Assembly: GCA_019116865.1 (NCBI GenBank)
Contig: DXAW01000082.1
Location: forward strand, 1 to 42,954
Reading direction: 5' to 3'
Origin: Candidatus Coprenecus stercoravium
GTDB lineage: Bacteria; Bacteroidota; Bacteroidia; Bacteroidales; UBA932
DNA: 42,954 nt
A model generated the notes under the pieces. The model made no database searches. It was not told the DNA's origin and saw only the letters and a list, made by a program, of their open reading frames with translations. The stretch's first letter is position 1. Every line of letters starts with the position of its first letter. The position numbers were made by a program, and so were the translations under genes. Shown here one piece after another: positions 25,186-33,970 of this stretch.

Positions 25186-26131
25186 ATCCGGCTTGCTTGA
25201 TAAGTTCTTGGTCCTCGGCTACTTTCGAACCTACTGTGGTAAGCAGGTCTCCGGCGATGGCCGAATTGACGCCTATGCGCATGGCCTCCAGCACCGTCTG
25301 ACGGGAGAGTCTGGCGCGTCCGCCCGCAAAGCGCAGCCAGGCTGTGGGGTGAATGAGGCGGAAAAGGGCAATGCACCGTAGAATTTCCTCCTCCGATATG
25401 GGCGCTACGTTCTCCAGCGGTGTTCCCGGAATAGGGGAGAGGATGTTCAGTGGAATGGACTGCACCTCCAGACCCTTCAGGGTAAATGCCAGCTCAATCC
25501 TCTGCTCCTCGCTCTCGCCCATGCCTATGATGCCGCCCGAGCAGATATCCATCCCGACACGGCGGGCGGCTTCGAGGGTCTGTATCTTCTGCTGCTGGGT
25601 GTGGGTGGTGCAGAGGGTAGGGAAAAATGAGGGAGCGGCCTCTAAGTTGCAGTGGTATCGGGTGACGCCTGCCTCATAGAGCTTCCGCAGACTTTCTTCG
25701 GAGAGCAGTCCGAGAGATGCGCAGAAGCGGAGTCCGCATTTTCTGCGCAGGAAACGGACCCGTGAGCAGACTTCGTCCACCTCCCTGTCGGATAGCTTGC
25801 GTCCGCTGGTCACTATGGAGAAACGGCCGATGCCAGCGGCCTCGTTGGCGGAAGCGTGGCGCAGGCATTCCTCCTCTGATACTAACGGATAGATTTCCGC
25901 ACCTGTCCTGTAGTGTGCCGACTGGGCGCACCATTTGCAGTCTTCGGGACACCGTCCGGATTTGGCGTTGATTATCGAGCAAAGGTCGAACTGCCCGGAT
26001 GCGTATTTGAGTGTGATTCCGTGCGCAGCCCTGCACAGCTCCTCCGTTCCGGTATTTCCGGCCGCATACAGAACTTCATCGGGAAGCAGTTCCTTGCCGG
26101 AGGATATTTTTTCTAAGAGTTTTTCTATCAT
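25175..26131 (-). CDS. bioB: Biotin synthase
   Basis: Radical SAM enzyme inserting sulfur into dethiobiotin. From the ATG at 26131 the protein has 318 residues. The radical SAM cluster motif is CPEDCKWC (Cys61, Cys65, Cys68), followed by AQSAHY. The later Cys in RFCASLG and YHCNLEA and the Arg in AGGRARLSR fit the second-cluster ligands of BioB. The frame extends to a TTG at 26152, but the predicted -7 promoter box lies on that codon, so the ATG is preferred. First gene of the operon; no biotin riboswitch is visible. Confidence 0.95.
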   Translation of the reverse strand: MIEKLLEKISSGKELLPDEVLYAAGNTGTEELCRAAHGITLKYASGQFDLCSIINAKSGRCPEDCKWCAQSAHYRTGAEIYPLVSEEECLRHASANEAAGIGRFSIVTSGRKLSDREVDEVCSRVRFLRRKCGLRFCASLGLLSEESLRKLYEAGVTRYHCNLEAAPSFFPTLCTTHTQQQKIQTLEAARRVGMDICSGGIIGMGESEEQRIELAFTLKGLEVQSIPLNILSPIPGTPLENVAPISEEEILRCIALFRLIHPTAWLRFAGGRARLSRQTVLEAMRIGVNSAIAGDLLTTVGSKVAEDQELIKQAGYEL

Positions 26132-26149
26132 TTTCGCTGTTATGGCTGA

Positions 26150-26157
26150 CAAATATA
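26150..26157 (-). promoter_or_regulatory. Candidate -7 element of the biotin operon
   Basis: On the minus strand this reads TATATTTG, matching TAnnTTTG. The predicted start is near 26143, about 12 nt before the bioB ATG. No clear -33 TTTG and no BirA-type palindrome were found in the short gap. The box lies 10 nt from an oppositely oriented -7 box of the next gene. Confidence 0.55.
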
Positions 26158-26167
26158 AAATATTTCT

Positions 26168-26175
26168 TATATTTG
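26168..26175 (+). promoter_or_regulatory. Candidate -7 element of the PH-like gene
   Basis: TATATTTG matches TAnnTTTG. Transcription would start near 26182, about 23 nt before the ATG at 26205. The -33 position falls inside the bioB promoter region and is not consensus. Confidence 0.5.
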
Positions 26176-26204
26176 CATATATTCATTTTAAACTTAAACT
26201 TCTT

Positions 26205-26651
26205 ATGGTACAAATTGACAAGATTAAAGAACTGAGTCTTCTCGAAGGAGAGAATGTTATCGACTGCATTGAAGGCAATGCCTGGAATGACAATCCTAAT
26301 CCTCTGATGCGTCTTTGGATGCTGATAGTCAGGATTTTCTGGCTGATTTTCGGTGTCAGGATCCGTACCTATCTGGTGGTAACCAACTTCAGGGCGGTGG
26401 AGATTGACCGCAAGACGATTCTCTGGGGACTGCTCAAGGGTAGTTTCGTAGTGATGACTCTCAACCGTCATTCAATTTCGTCCGTAGGTTACGGTATGGA
26501 TTCCAGCTGGTTCATCTCCCGCAAGTACTATTTTGCAATGGCCAATGCCAGCGGAGACATCAAGATGACATTCAAGGGCAACAAGGAAGACCTCTTCAGG
26601 TTCTGTGCCAATATGGACCGTCTGATTGCTACGTCTGCCAAATCTGTGTAA
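26205..26651 (+). CDS. PH-like membrane-associated protein, function unknown
   Basis: A 148-residue protein from the ATG at 26205, placed just after a candidate -7 box; the frame is open further upstream but inside bioB. A hydrophobic stretch (LMRLWMLIVRIFWLIFGV, about 38-55) precedes a PH-like beta set: TYLVVTNFRAVEIDRKTIL, then VVMTLNRHSISSVGYG and a closing helix DLFRFCANMDRLI. The TNFRAV pattern is typical of bacterial PH domains (compare TNRRV). It is flanked by its own promoter and a strong terminator, so it is monocistronic. I infer membrane association, not a specific role. Confidence 0.75.
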   Translation: MVQIDKIKELSLLEGENVIDCIEGNAWNDNPNPLMRLWMLIVRIFWLIFGVRIRTYLVVTNFRAVEIDRKTILWGLLKGSFVVMTLNRHSISSVGYGMDSSWFISRKYYFAMANASGDIKMTFKGNKEDLFRFCANMDRLIATSAKSV

Positions 26652-26680
26652 TGCAGAGACATGACGGATTAAGATTTAGA

Positions 26681-26709
26681 GGGTGACCTTTTTTGGTCGC
26701 CCTTTTTTT
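26681..26709 (+). terminator. Rho-independent terminator after the PH-like gene
   Basis: GGGTGACC and GGTCGCCC (26681-26688 and 26695-26702) form an 8-bp stem with one G-T pair around a T6 loop, followed by seven T residues (26703-26709). The T tract runs into the purN stop codon (26708-26710). Confidence 0.88.
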
Positions 26710-27307
26710 ATCCGCGGATGTATTTTTCTATTACTTCCGGATATGCCCTTTCAAGCTGGTGTACTTTTTCAAAAAGGGTCTCGGGAGTGTCCTCCGGTGA
26801 GACAGGACATTTGGCCTGGTACAGGATACGGCCGTGATCATATTGGTTGTCGACAAGGTGAATCGTTATGCCGGACTCTTTTTCTCCGGCTGCGATTACG
26901 GCCTTGTGGACGTACTCTCCGTACATGCCTTTTCCGCCGTAGGAAGGAAGCAGCGCCGGATGTATGTTCAGAATCCGCTCAGGATAGGACTCCAGCAGGT
27001 AACCCGGGACTTTAAGCAGGAAGCCGGCCAGTATAATATAGTCGGTCTCCAGTTCCGACAATACATCGGTGAGAGTACGCTGGACACCGTTATAGATAAT
27101 GGAGTTGTCACGGAACCCGGCAGGGGAGAATGTGAAATGCGGCACTCCTAGTCTCTCGGCTCTGGTATGTACAAATGCGTCCTTGCGGTTGCAGAATACG
27201 GCCGTTACCCGGTAGCAGTTTCTTTCTTTTGACCAGTTGATTATGTTCTCGGCATTAGAGCCTGAGCCTGAGGCGAATATGACGATGTTGGGAATCTTTG
27301 CGTTCAT
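26708..27307 (-). CDS. purN: Phosphoribosylglycinamide formyltransferase
   Basis: Folate-dependent enzyme of 199 residues transferring a formyl group to GAR in purine synthesis. Catalytic elements are present: IFASGSGSNAENI at the start, Asn-His motif NIHPALLPSYGG, and the Asp in TIHLVDNQYDHG. It is convergent with the PH-like gene and divergent from acpP; no operon partner is visible. Confidence 0.95.
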   Translation of the reverse strand: MNAKIPNIVIFASGSGSNAENIINWSKERNCYRVTAVFCNRKDAFVHTRAERLGVPHFTFSPAGFRDNSIIYNGVQRTLTDVLSELETDYIILAGFLLKVPGYLLESYPERILNIHPALLPSYGGKGMYGEYVHKAVIAAGEKESGITIHLVDNQYDHGRILYQAKCPVSPEDTPETLFEKVHQLERAYPEVIEKYIRG

Positions 27308-27345
27308 TTATGAGTCATCTGGGATTCTCGCAAAGTTCATAAAAA

Positions 27346-27377
27346 TTTCATTATTCCAAAAATTATTCGTTAGTTTG
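27346..27377 (+). promoter_or_regulatory. Weak candidate promoter for acpP-fabF
   Basis: TTTC (27346-27349), 20 nt, TTAGTTTG (27370-27377) is one mismatch from consensus in each box. It would give a leader of about 45 nt before the ATG at 27428. The 120-nt gap between purN and acpP holds no other match that I can see. Confidence 0.4.
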
Positions 27378-27427
27378 CATCAAAATTTAAAATTATTTTC
27401 ACTTAATTATTAACTAAAATTTAGACC

Positions 27428-27664
27428 ATGGCAGATATTGTTTCAGATGTAAAAGCCATCATCGTCAACAAACTTGGTGTTGATGAGAGCGAAGTTACCC
27501 CCGCTGCAAGTTTCACAAATGATTTAGGTGCTGATTCCCTTGATACAGTGGAACTGATTATGGAATTCGAGAAGAAGTTCAATATCGAGATTCCCGACGA
27601 TGCCGCTGAGAAGATCGCTACTGTAGGTGATGCTATCAGCTATATCGAGGAGCATACCAAATAA
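27428..27664 (+). CDS. acpP: Acyl carrier protein
   Basis: A small acidic protein of 78 residues carrying growing acyl chains in fatty-acid synthesis. The phosphopantetheine site is Ser37 in [11 protein letters not shown]. Length and charge are typical. fabF follows after 8 nt, a conserved pairing. The same ACP would also carry the malonyl and pimeloyl intermediates made by the nearby biotin enzymes. Confidence 0.97.
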   Translation: MADIVSDVKAIIVNKLGVDESEVTPAASFTNDLGADSLDTVELIMEFEKKFNIEIPDDAAEKIATVGDAISYIEEHTK

Positions 27665-27672
27665 ATTTGTGC

Positions 27673-28935
27673 ATGGGGCTTAAAAGAGTTGTAGTTACAG
27701 GACTCGGAACGATAAACCCTTTAGGAAATACAGTCGAGGAGTTTTTCTCAAGTCTGGACAAAGGGGTAAGCGGAGCGGAACTGATAACATCATTTGATAC
27801 ATCTCTTTTCAAGACCAAGTTTGCCTGCACGGTTAAAAATTTTGATCCTTCGGAGCACGGCATCGAGCGTAAGGAGCTGAGGCGTATCGACCGTTTCGCT
27901 CAATTTGCGATGGCTGCGGCCGCCCAGGCTGTCAAGGACAGCGGACTCGATCTGGAAAAGATTGACCATGACAGGGCCGGTGTTATATTAGGCTCGGGGA
28001 TCGGAGGCATAGACAGCCTCACAGAAGGGATAATGGACTATTGCGACGGTGGATGTATACCGCGCTTTAGTCCATTTCTTATTACCAAGATGATATCGGA
28101 TATGGCTCCCGGTCTGATATCGATACGTTATGGTTTCGCGGGGCCGAACTACACCACCACTTCTGCCTGTGCGTCTTCGTCCCATGCTATGGGTGACGCC
28201 CTTAATCTGATAAGGCTCGGTAAGGCGGATATCATACTTACCGGTGGAGCGGAGGCTCCGATATCCATTCCATCCATAGGCGGATTTGACGCATCCAAGG
28301 CATTGTCCACCAACAATGATGAGTACAGGACTGCTTCCCGTCCGTTTGACGCCACCCGTGACGGCTTCGTGATGGGAGAGGGTTCTGCCGTACTGGTATT
28401 CGAGGAGAGGGAACATGCTCTCCGCCGTGGGGCCAGGATCTATGCCGAAGTGGCTGGAGCCGGAATGAGTGCTGACGCTTATCATATCACCGCACCTCTC
28501 CCTGACGGCAGCGGGGCTATGAAGGTCATGCGTCTGGCTCTGCAGGATGCCTCTCTGGCGCTTGAGGATGTGGACTACATAAATGTCCACGGAACCTCAA
28601 CCCCTCTTGGGGACGTGGCTGAGCTTAAAGGAGTGAAGGCTCTTTTCGGAGAACATGCCTACAATCTCAGCATCAGCTCCACCAAATCGATGCACGGTCA
28701 TCTGCTGGGTGCTGCCGGAGCCGTAGAGGCACTGGCCTGCATCCACGCCATAAGGGACGGTATCGTACCTCCCACCATCAATTTCAGTCATGAGGATCCG
28801 GATATAGATTACAAGCTGGATCTGACTCTCAATAAGGCTGTAAGAAAGGAAGTCAGGGCCGCACTGAACAACACTTTCGGTTTCGGCGGTCACAACTCCT
28901 GCCTTGTGTTTATTTCTCCATCAGTCCGTAAGTAA
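27673..28935 (+). CDS. fabF: 3-oxoacyl-[acyl-carrier-protein] synthase II
   Basis: Condensing enzyme of 420 residues from the ATG at 27673 (an in-frame TTG two codons upstream is less likely). Catalytic Cys166 lies in TTSACASSSHA, with His in NVHGTSTPLGD and His in STKSMHGHLLGAAGA: the Cys-His-His triad of FabF. The C-terminal NNTFGFGGHN motif is present. The last 26 nt overlap the convergent DUF4270 gene. In many relatives rnc follows fabF; it does not here. Confidence 0.96.
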   Translation: MGLKRVVVTGLGTINPLGNTVEEFFSSLDKGVSGAELITSFDTSLFKTKFACTVKNFDPSEHGIERKELRRIDRFAQFAMAAAAQAVKDSGLDLEKIDHDRAGVILGSGIGGIDSLTEGIMDYCDGGCIPRFSPFLITKMISDMAPGLISIRYGFAGPNYTTTSACASSSHAMGDALNLIRLGKADIILTGGAEAPISIPSIGGFDASKALSTNNDEYRTASRPFDATRDGFVMGEGSAVLVFEEREHALRRGARIYAEVAGAGMSADAYHITAPLPDGSGAMKVMRLALQDASLALEDVDYINVHGTSTPLGDVAELKGVKALFGEHAYNLSISSTKSMHGHLLGAAGAVEALACIHAIRDGIVPPTINFSHEDPDIDYKLDLTLNKAVRKEVRAALNNTFGFGGHNSCLVFISPSVRK

Positions 28936-30283
28936 CGGTAAGAGTCGGCTTTCTGTCGGCTGAGGGTCCGTTAAGAATGGCCCTGCTGTAGTTGTAATTG
29001 TCTATTTCGTATCTTACCTCATCCGCCTGGTTGGTCCTGTAAGTCAGAGGGGCAATCCACAGGTCAAGGGATTCGTTCATGTCTTCCTTGCCGCTGGTTA
29101 TCAGCTTCTGGACGTAGCTTGTGATATCCAGACTGTATTCTCTGAGGGCCCGGTTCATCTCGCCTCTGTTGTTGACAGTGTATATGTCGTCAAGCGGCAT
29201 GTAGTAGCTGTCTGTACCGCCGGCGTACGGGTCTCTGGTGAATGCATATATGAATGAAGGGAACTCTCTGTTGAACCGCTCGTAGTCAGCAGGCATCTCG
29301 TAGGGGAATTTGAGTTCAGCCCTGGAGACGATAACGGTGTAGTCCTCGAGGGCGTCTTCGGTAATCCAGTTGTCAATCATGTCCTTGAGGACGGAGGCCT
29401 TGATATGGGGCTTGACTCCGGATAATCCTTCAAGATAAAGGGTGTCTCCGGGATTCTCATCGGCGAGGCCGTCTGACCCGGTGGAGAAGTAATTGAACGC
29501 CGAACTGTATCCAAAGGCAAATGACTCAGTGGTGTCGAGATCTGTGAAGCCTCTGTCCGGGTCGTTGAGGATATAGTTGACGTAGATTACGGACTTGTCC
29601 AGATTGAGGTAGTTCATCCTGCCTCCTCCGTCATGTCCTATCGGAGGCTCCAGCTCGATGTAGAGTCCTGGAATCTTGTCGAGGAAAAGCTCCACGTCCT
29701 CGAACTCCTCCGGAGTGATGCTCAGCAGCTCCTGTGCGAAGGATTCAGTGAGGTCGATTCTTATTTCGCCCTCGCCGTAGATTACGGGGTCGCTGACAGT
29801 GACGGGCTCAGTGCTGTAATCATCCGATGTCAAGGAGTTGCACAGTCCGATGGTGCTGTCCAGCGGGGAGGTGAGTCTATAGATGTGGATTCTCTGATGC
29901 ATTCCTTTCCGGTCGTTGTCGATATATGATATGGAGTCTACTGACAGGACCATGTATGCCGATGTGAGCCTTGGATTGTCTCCGAAATCGGTGGAGTCTG
30001 AGTAGGGCAGCACGTATGTCGCGGCGTTTGATACGGCCGTGCCGAATACCGGGTCGCTCATCGAGCCTACGAGCATGGTGACGGTGTTTCCGGCCTGTAA
30101 CGAGTCGCTTATGCGGTTGGATACGGGGATGTCGAATGTCTTCACACCCACAGTGAGCAGGGATTCTTCAGAAAGGAGATCGCCTCCAAGGGCTCTGTCG
30201 TTCTCCACGCATGACAGAAATGCCAGTACGGAGGTAAGGGAGAGCAGACACGAGATAAACAGCGTCTTAGCTTGCATCTTCAT
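28910..30283 (-). CDS. DUF4270-family lipoprotein
   Basis: A 457-residue lipoprotein of the Bacteroidota family DUF4270. From the ATG at 30283 there is a signal peptide with lipobox FLSC (Cys25), followed by a motif ALGGDLLSEESLLTVGVKT-like start that typifies the family. The middle has strands with GxFIDDxxL-type variants and a late RAxLxFPY pattern (SRAELKFPYEMP). The frame extends 34 codons further upstream, but that region is inside the preceding gene and carries no signal peptide, so the shorter start is used. It overlaps the starch-synthase-like gene by 17 nt. Its role at the envelope is unknown. Confidence 0.85.
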   Translation of the reverse strand: MKMQAKTLFISCLLSLTSVLAFLSCVENDRALGGDLLSEESLLTVGVKTFDIPVSNRISDSLQAGNTVTMLVGSMSDPVFGTAVSNAATYVLPYSDSTDFGDNPRLTSAYMVLSVDSISYIDNDRKGMHQRIHIYRLTSPLDSTIGLCNSLTSDDYSTEPVTVSDPVIYGEGEIRIDLTESFAQELLSITPEEFEDVELFLDKIPGLYIELEPPIGHDGGGRMNYLNLDKSVIYVNYILNDPDRGFTDLDTTESFAFGYSSAFNYFSTGSDGLADENPGDTLYLEGLSGVKPHIKASVLKDMIDNWITEDALEDYTVIVSRAELKFPYEMPADYERFNREFPSFIYAFTRDPYAGGTDSYYMPLDDIYTVNNRGEMNRALREYSLDITSYVQKLITSGKEDMNESLDLWIAPLTYRTNQADEVRYEIDNYNYSRAILNGPSADRKPTLTVTYGLMEK

Positions 30284-31100
30284 CCAGTAATTTGTCGTAA
30301 AATTCGTTGTATTGCTGTATGTAGGTGCCTTCCGGATGGTCAATGGGAGTGTACGGGAGAACCGGGATTCCGCACTTGCCGACAAAGCCGGAAAGCTCTT
30401 CCCTGATATTCTCGGAGCCTATAATGACCGCATCTGCATACTGGACTGCGAGTTTTGCAAGATTTATGCCAGTGGGGGACTTTAAGATGTCCACGTCCTT
30501 GGCCTTTATGCCCGTTACCGGAATCTTGGATTTCATATCATTGTCGAAGGCACTGTCCATGTATTCATCGTAGAGAGACAGCACGACCTTAGCATCGGAG
30601 AAGATAGGGTCGTTCCTGTATGCCTTTTTAAGATATATAGGGACCAGATGCGATATCCAGCCCGAGCAGTGTACTATGTCCGGTTTCCATCTGAGTTTCT
30701 TGACGGTCTCAAGTATGCCGCGGGCGAAAAAGACTGCCCGCTCGTCATTGTCTTCCAGAAAATGCCCGTCGGCGTCTTCGTAAATCGCTTTCTTATGGAA
30801 GTAGTCGTCATTGTCGATGAAGTACACCTGCATCCTTGCGGAGGAGATGGACGCTACCTTTATTACCAGAGGCCTGTCTATGTCGTTGATGACCATATTC
30901 ATTCCAGAGAGCCTGATGACTTCGTGAAGCTGGTTGCGTCTTTCGTTGATACATCCGTAGCGCGGCATGAACGTACGGATTTCCTTTCCCGATTCCTGTA
31001 TTCCCTGAGGCAGGTATCTGCCTACTATGGAGATGGTGGTCTCCGGCAGATACGGATATATTTCGGAATTGACGAATAAAACTCTTCTGGAATCTTTCAT
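30267..31100 (-). CDS. Glycogen/starch synthase-like protein, catalytic N-domain only
   Basis: A 277-residue protein matching the N-terminal GT5 domain of glycogen synthase: RVLFVNSEIYPY at the start, FMPRYGCINERR, YFIDNDDYF, PDIVHCSGWISHLVPIYLK (the HxHDW-like region is altered to CSGW), and VLSLYDEYMD. Full-length synthases have about 470 residues with a second GT-B domain; here that domain is absent and the KxGGL donor-loop motif near the N-terminus is replaced (PETTIS). A free-standing short form of this kind occurs in Bacteroidota and may not synthesise glycogen. It shares an operon with the DUF4270 gene. Confidence 0.85.
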   Translation of the reverse strand: MKDSRRVLFVNSEIYPYLPETTISIVGRYLPQGIQESGKEIRTFMPRYGCINERRNQLHEVIRLSGMNMVINDIDRPLVIKVASISSARMQVYFIDNDDYFHKKAIYEDADGHFLEDNDERAVFFARGILETVKKLRWKPDIVHCSGWISHLVPIYLKKAYRNDPIFSDAKVVLSLYDEYMDSAFDNDMKSKIPVTGIKAKDVDILKSPTGINLAKLAVQYADAVIIGSENIREELSGFVGKCGIPVLPYTPIDHPEGTYIQQYNEFYDKLLDEDAS

Positions 31101-31116
31101 TTTAGATACTTTTTTG

Positions 31117-31124
31117 CAAATATA
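31117..31124 (-). promoter_or_regulatory. Candidate -7 element for the starch-synthase-like/DUF4270 operon
   Basis: On the minus strand this reads TATATTTG. Transcription would start near 31110, about 10 nt before the ATG at 31100. No consensus -33 box is seen. Confidence 0.5.
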
Positions 31125-31158
31125 ATAATAAAAAGTCTAAAATAACCATCATTTTATT

Positions 31159-31166
31159 TATCTTTG
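31159..31166 (+). promoter_or_regulatory. Candidate -7 element for the ftsX cluster
   Basis: TATCTTTG matches TAnnTTTG, with a predicted start about 17 nt before the ftsX ATG. The -33 region is AT-rich without TTTG. Confidence 0.5.
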
Positions 31167-31189
31167 AGGGTTTTATCAGATATAGGCGC

Positions 31190-32068
31190 ATGGCGGGAAA
31201 CGAAAGCAATATCCTGTATAGAAGACTCCTGAGGTCTTATTTTTCCTCGGTGATAAGCATCAGTCTGGTGCTATTCATCGTAGGCATGACCGGGGTTCTG
31301 ATTGCAAATGCCCGCTCCGTCTCCAACTATTTCAGGGAGAACATAACCGTGTCGGCGGTCCTCAATGTCGAGGCCGACGAGGCGGATGCGTCTGCTCTTG
31401 CCGATGAGCTGGAGCAGGGCGGCTATGTCAGGGATATACGCATAGTCACCAAAGAGGAGGGGGTGGAGGAGATGAAGCAGATTCTCGGAGAGGATTTCAT
31501 GGATGTATTCGAGGTCAATCCGATACCGGTGTCTCTGGATATCCAGGTGGCGGCTGACTATATCAATACGGACAGTCTGCTTGTCATAGAGAAAGCCATC
31601 CGGGACTATCCTGTAGTGGAGGACGTGGTGTATCAGCAGTCGCTTGTCGAGCTTCTCAATGCCAATATCGAGCGTATAGGCATTATCGCCGGAGTATTTG
31701 TCCTGCTTCTGTTGTTCATATCAGTGGTGCTGATCAACAATACCGTGAGACTTAATGTGTATGCGAAGAGATTCACCATACACACCATGCGTCTGGTAGG
31801 GGCGACTAAGGGTTTTATAGTAAGGCCGTTCGTGGGGCAGGCGTTCTTTCAGGGACTTATTTCAGGAGCTGTGGCCGACGTGCTGATTCTCGGAGCGCTG
31901 TATATGATACGTAACGAGTTCTACCAGTTGTTCTCGCTTTTCGATGCCGTCCTGCTGGGGGCCGTAATGGCGGGAGTGGTGCTGCTCGGTATCGTGATAT
32001 GTATTCTGTCCACTATATCAGGGGTCAGAAGTCAGATATCGCTTACAAAGAATGAACTTTATTATTAA
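31190..32068 (+). CDS. ftsX: Cell division protein FtsX (permease-like)
   Basis: A 292-residue inner-membrane protein of the divisome that, with FtsE, transmits ATP-driven conformational change to periplasmic peptidoglycan hydrolases. One N-terminal helix (SVISISLVLFIVGMTGVLI, about 18-36), a periplasmic domain of about 120 residues, then three helices. The FtsX motif RLNVYAKRFTIHTMRLVGAT is present. No ftsE is in the window; in this phylum it is often unlinked. Downstream genes follow by 18 nt and less, so the cluster is one transcript. Confidence 0.94.
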   Translation: MAGNESNILYRRLLRSYFSSVISISLVLFIVGMTGVLIANARSVSNYFRENITVSAVLNVEADEADASALADELEQGGYVRDIRIVTKEEGVEEMKQILGEDFMDVFEVNPIPVSLDIQVAADYINTDSLLVIEKAIRDYPVVEDVVYQQSLVELLNANIERIGIIAGVFVLLLLFISVVLINNTVRLNVYAKRFTIHTMRLVGATKGFIVRPFVGQAFFQGLISGAVADVLILGALYMIRNEFYQLFSLFDAVLLGAVMAGVVLLGIVICILSTISGVRSQISLTKNELYY

Positions 32069-32086
32069 TCGATTATAAGAAATCAA

Positions 32087-32347
32087 ATGAATATGGACAG
32101 TAAATTCGCCATTCCCAAGGAGAACGTGGTCTATCTTATCGCGGGTCTCTGTATTATGATTCTGGGCTACCTCCTGCTTATGGGCGGAGGCGCCGACAAT
32201 CCGGAGGAGTTCAACTATGCCCTTTTCAGCTTTTCCCGTATGTACATTGCGCCGCTGCTCATTCTGGCCGGTTTTGTAGTGGAGATTGTCGTGCTCCTCA
32301 GGCGCAGGCCGATACGGCTGTTCAACCGTAAGGACGATAAACGATAG
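32087..32347 (+). CDS. DUF3098-family membrane protein
   Basis: A small protein of 86 residues with two membrane helices ([19 protein letters not shown] and [18 protein letters not shown]). The linking segment [19 protein letters not shown] carries the family's LMGG...FN..lFS pattern. In Bacteroidota DUF3098 sits between ftsX and uppP, as here, implying a role near cell-wall assembly; the function is unknown. Confidence 0.88.
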   Translation: MNMDSKFAIPKENVVYLIAGLCIMILGYLLLMGGGADNPEEFNYALFSFSRMYIAPLLILAGFVVEIVVLLRRRPIRLFNRKDDKR

Positions 32348-32352
32348 CGGAT

Positions 32353-33186
32353 ATGGAGTGGTTTCAAGCTGTGGTCCTGGGCCTGGTTCAGGGCCTTACC
32401 GAGTTCCTGCCTGTGAGCAGCAGCGGTCATCTTACCATATTCAAGGCCATATTCGGAGTGGATGCGGACAATCTCAGTTTCGAAGTGGCCGTTCATGCGG
32501 CGACAGTACTCAGTACCATTGTTGCTTTCCGCAAGGAGATATGGGATATTGTCCGCGGAGTGTTCAGATTTGAATACAATGACCAGACGCAGTATTTCCT
32601 GAAAATCTGCGTTTCTATGATACCTGTGGCCGTGGTCGGCTTCTTTTTCAAAGATCAGGTGGAGGCTGTGTTCGGCTCCGGGCTTATAGTGGTGGGCTTT
32701 ATGCTTCTGCTTACGGCGTTCCTGCTTTTCCTGTCGGAGACACTTTCCAACAGGCAGGCCCGTAAGGCTGTGGCTCAAGGAAAGGAGCCTGGAAAGGAAG
32801 TCGGATACAAGGAGGCGTTTATCATAGGTCTTTCGCAGGCATTGGCGGTGTTGCCCGGTCTGTCCCGTTCCGGCACCACCATATCCACCGGTCTGATGCT
32901 CGGAGTCAGGAAAAGTTCCATGGCCCAGTTCTCATTCCTCATGGTGCTCATTCCTATTTTAGGAGAGGCGTTCCTTCAGCTCGTGGGAGGGGATTTCTCA
33001 GCGGAGGCCTCAGGCATATCTACGCTTTCCCTGATTCTCGGCTCTCTGACGGCTTTCGTCTCAGGATATGTCGCATGCCGTTGGATGATAAGGATAGTGC
33101 AGAAAGCCCGCCTGCGTTACTTCTCGATTTACTGCTGCGCCGCAGCCGCATTCTGCTTTATTTTTGAGTTAGTCCAGCGTGGCTAA
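32353..33186 (+). CDS. uppP: Undecaprenyl-diphosphatase
   Basis: A 277-residue membrane enzyme that dephosphorylates undecaprenyl pyrophosphate to recycle the lipid carrier for peptidoglycan and O-antigen; high dosage gives bacitracin resistance. Both active-site motifs are intact: [16 protein letters not shown] (about 13-28) and [15 protein letters not shown]. About eight helices. It starts 5 nt after DUF3098 and its stop overlaps the lpxH-like gene by 8 nt. Confidence 0.96.
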   Translation: MEWFQAVVLGLVQGLTEFLPVSSSGHLTIFKAIFGVDADNLSFEVAVHAATVLSTIVAFRKEIWDIVRGVFRFEYNDQTQYFLKICVSMIPVAVVGFFFKDQVEAVFGSGLIVVGFMLLLTAFLLFLSETLSNRQARKAVAQGKEPGKEVGYKEAFIIGLSQALAVLPGLSRSGTTISTGLMLGVRKSSMAQFSFLMVLIPILGEAFLQLVGGDFSAEASGISTLSLILGSLTAFVSGYVACRWMIRIVQKARLRYFSIYCCAAAAFCFIFELVQRG

Positions 33187-33970
33187 GACTTATTTCATAT
33201 CGGATGTGCATCTCGGTGCGGCTTTTTGCGACCGTGATGCGCTGGAGAGCAGATTTGTCGCTTTGCTCGACGCTATGAGAGAGGAGAAGGCCGGGGCGGT
33301 CTATCTTCTCGGTGATATATTTGATTTCTGGTACGAGTACCGTTATGTGATTCCAAGGGGATGCACAAGGACTCTTGGTGCGCTGGCCCGTCTTTGCGAC
33401 AGCGGAACCAGGGTCTTCTTCATGCGTGGCAATCACGATGTGTGGGTTTACGACTATTTCGAGAAGGAGATAGGCATGAAGGTGCTGGAGCAGCCTTATG
33501 TAACGGAGATTGACGGCCGGCTGTTCTGTCTGGGACACGGTGACGGTCTAGGACGTACGGATACGGTGTTCCGCATTATCAGATGGGCTTTTCACAACCG
33601 TTTCCTACAGGTTCTCTTCAGTGCGCTGCATCCAAGATGGGCATTCGGTCTGGGATATGCCTGGGCCGGGCATTCCCGGAAAATGAAAAACAACCCTCAG
33701 AATACGGGCAAATATGTGTTCCGTGGGGATAAGGAGCCGCTGTATCATTATGCGGAGGCTTTCGGCAGGGACTATGCGGAGAATCACGGAGGACGCCGGG
33801 TGGATTATTATATTTTCGGTCATTATCACACTCCGGGCAGCATTGACATCCCGTCAGGCGGGCGGATGTTCATACTCGGCTGCTGGGTGGACGGCGGAGA
33901 ATACGCCGTGTTTGAGGACGGCCGGCTTGATATTATTTCTGCCGCACTTCCAGACGGGAATGTACGATAG
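33179..33970 (+). CDS. lpxH: UDP-2,3-diacylglucosamine diphosphatase (LpxH-type metallophosphoesterase)
   Basis: A calcineurin-like phosphoesterase of 263 residues expected to cleave UDP-2,3-diacyl-GlcN to lipid X in lipid A synthesis at the inner membrane. Metal-binding motifs appear in order: [36 protein letters not shown] and FGHYHTPGS. The FDFWYEYR segment after the second motif is typical of LpxH. The call against other phosphoesterases rests on these motifs. The last 38 nt overlap the convergent DUF4294 gene. Confidence 0.87.
   Translation: MAKTYFISDVHLGAAFCDRDALESRFVALLDAMREEKAGAVYLLGDIFDFWYEYRYVIPRGCTRTLGALARLCDSGTRVFFMRGNHDVWVYDYFEKEIGMKVLEQPYVTEIDGRLFCLGHGDGLGRTDTVFRIIRWAFHNRFLQVLFSALHPRWAFGLGYAWAGHSRKMKNNPQNTGKYVFRGDKEPLYHYAEAFGRDYAENHGGRRVDYYIFGHYHTPGSIDIPSGGRMFILGCWVDGGEYAVFEDGRLDIISAALPDGNVR

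Noticed and set aside
26132-26152. TTG start for bioB
   Set aside because: The TTG is part of the TATATTTG promoter box; the ATG at 26131 gives the usual length.
26132-26204. Biotin-related riboswitch or BirA operator
   Set aside because: The gap is only 73 nt, filled by two promoters, with no clear palindrome; known control of biotin genes is protein-based and no site could be recognised.
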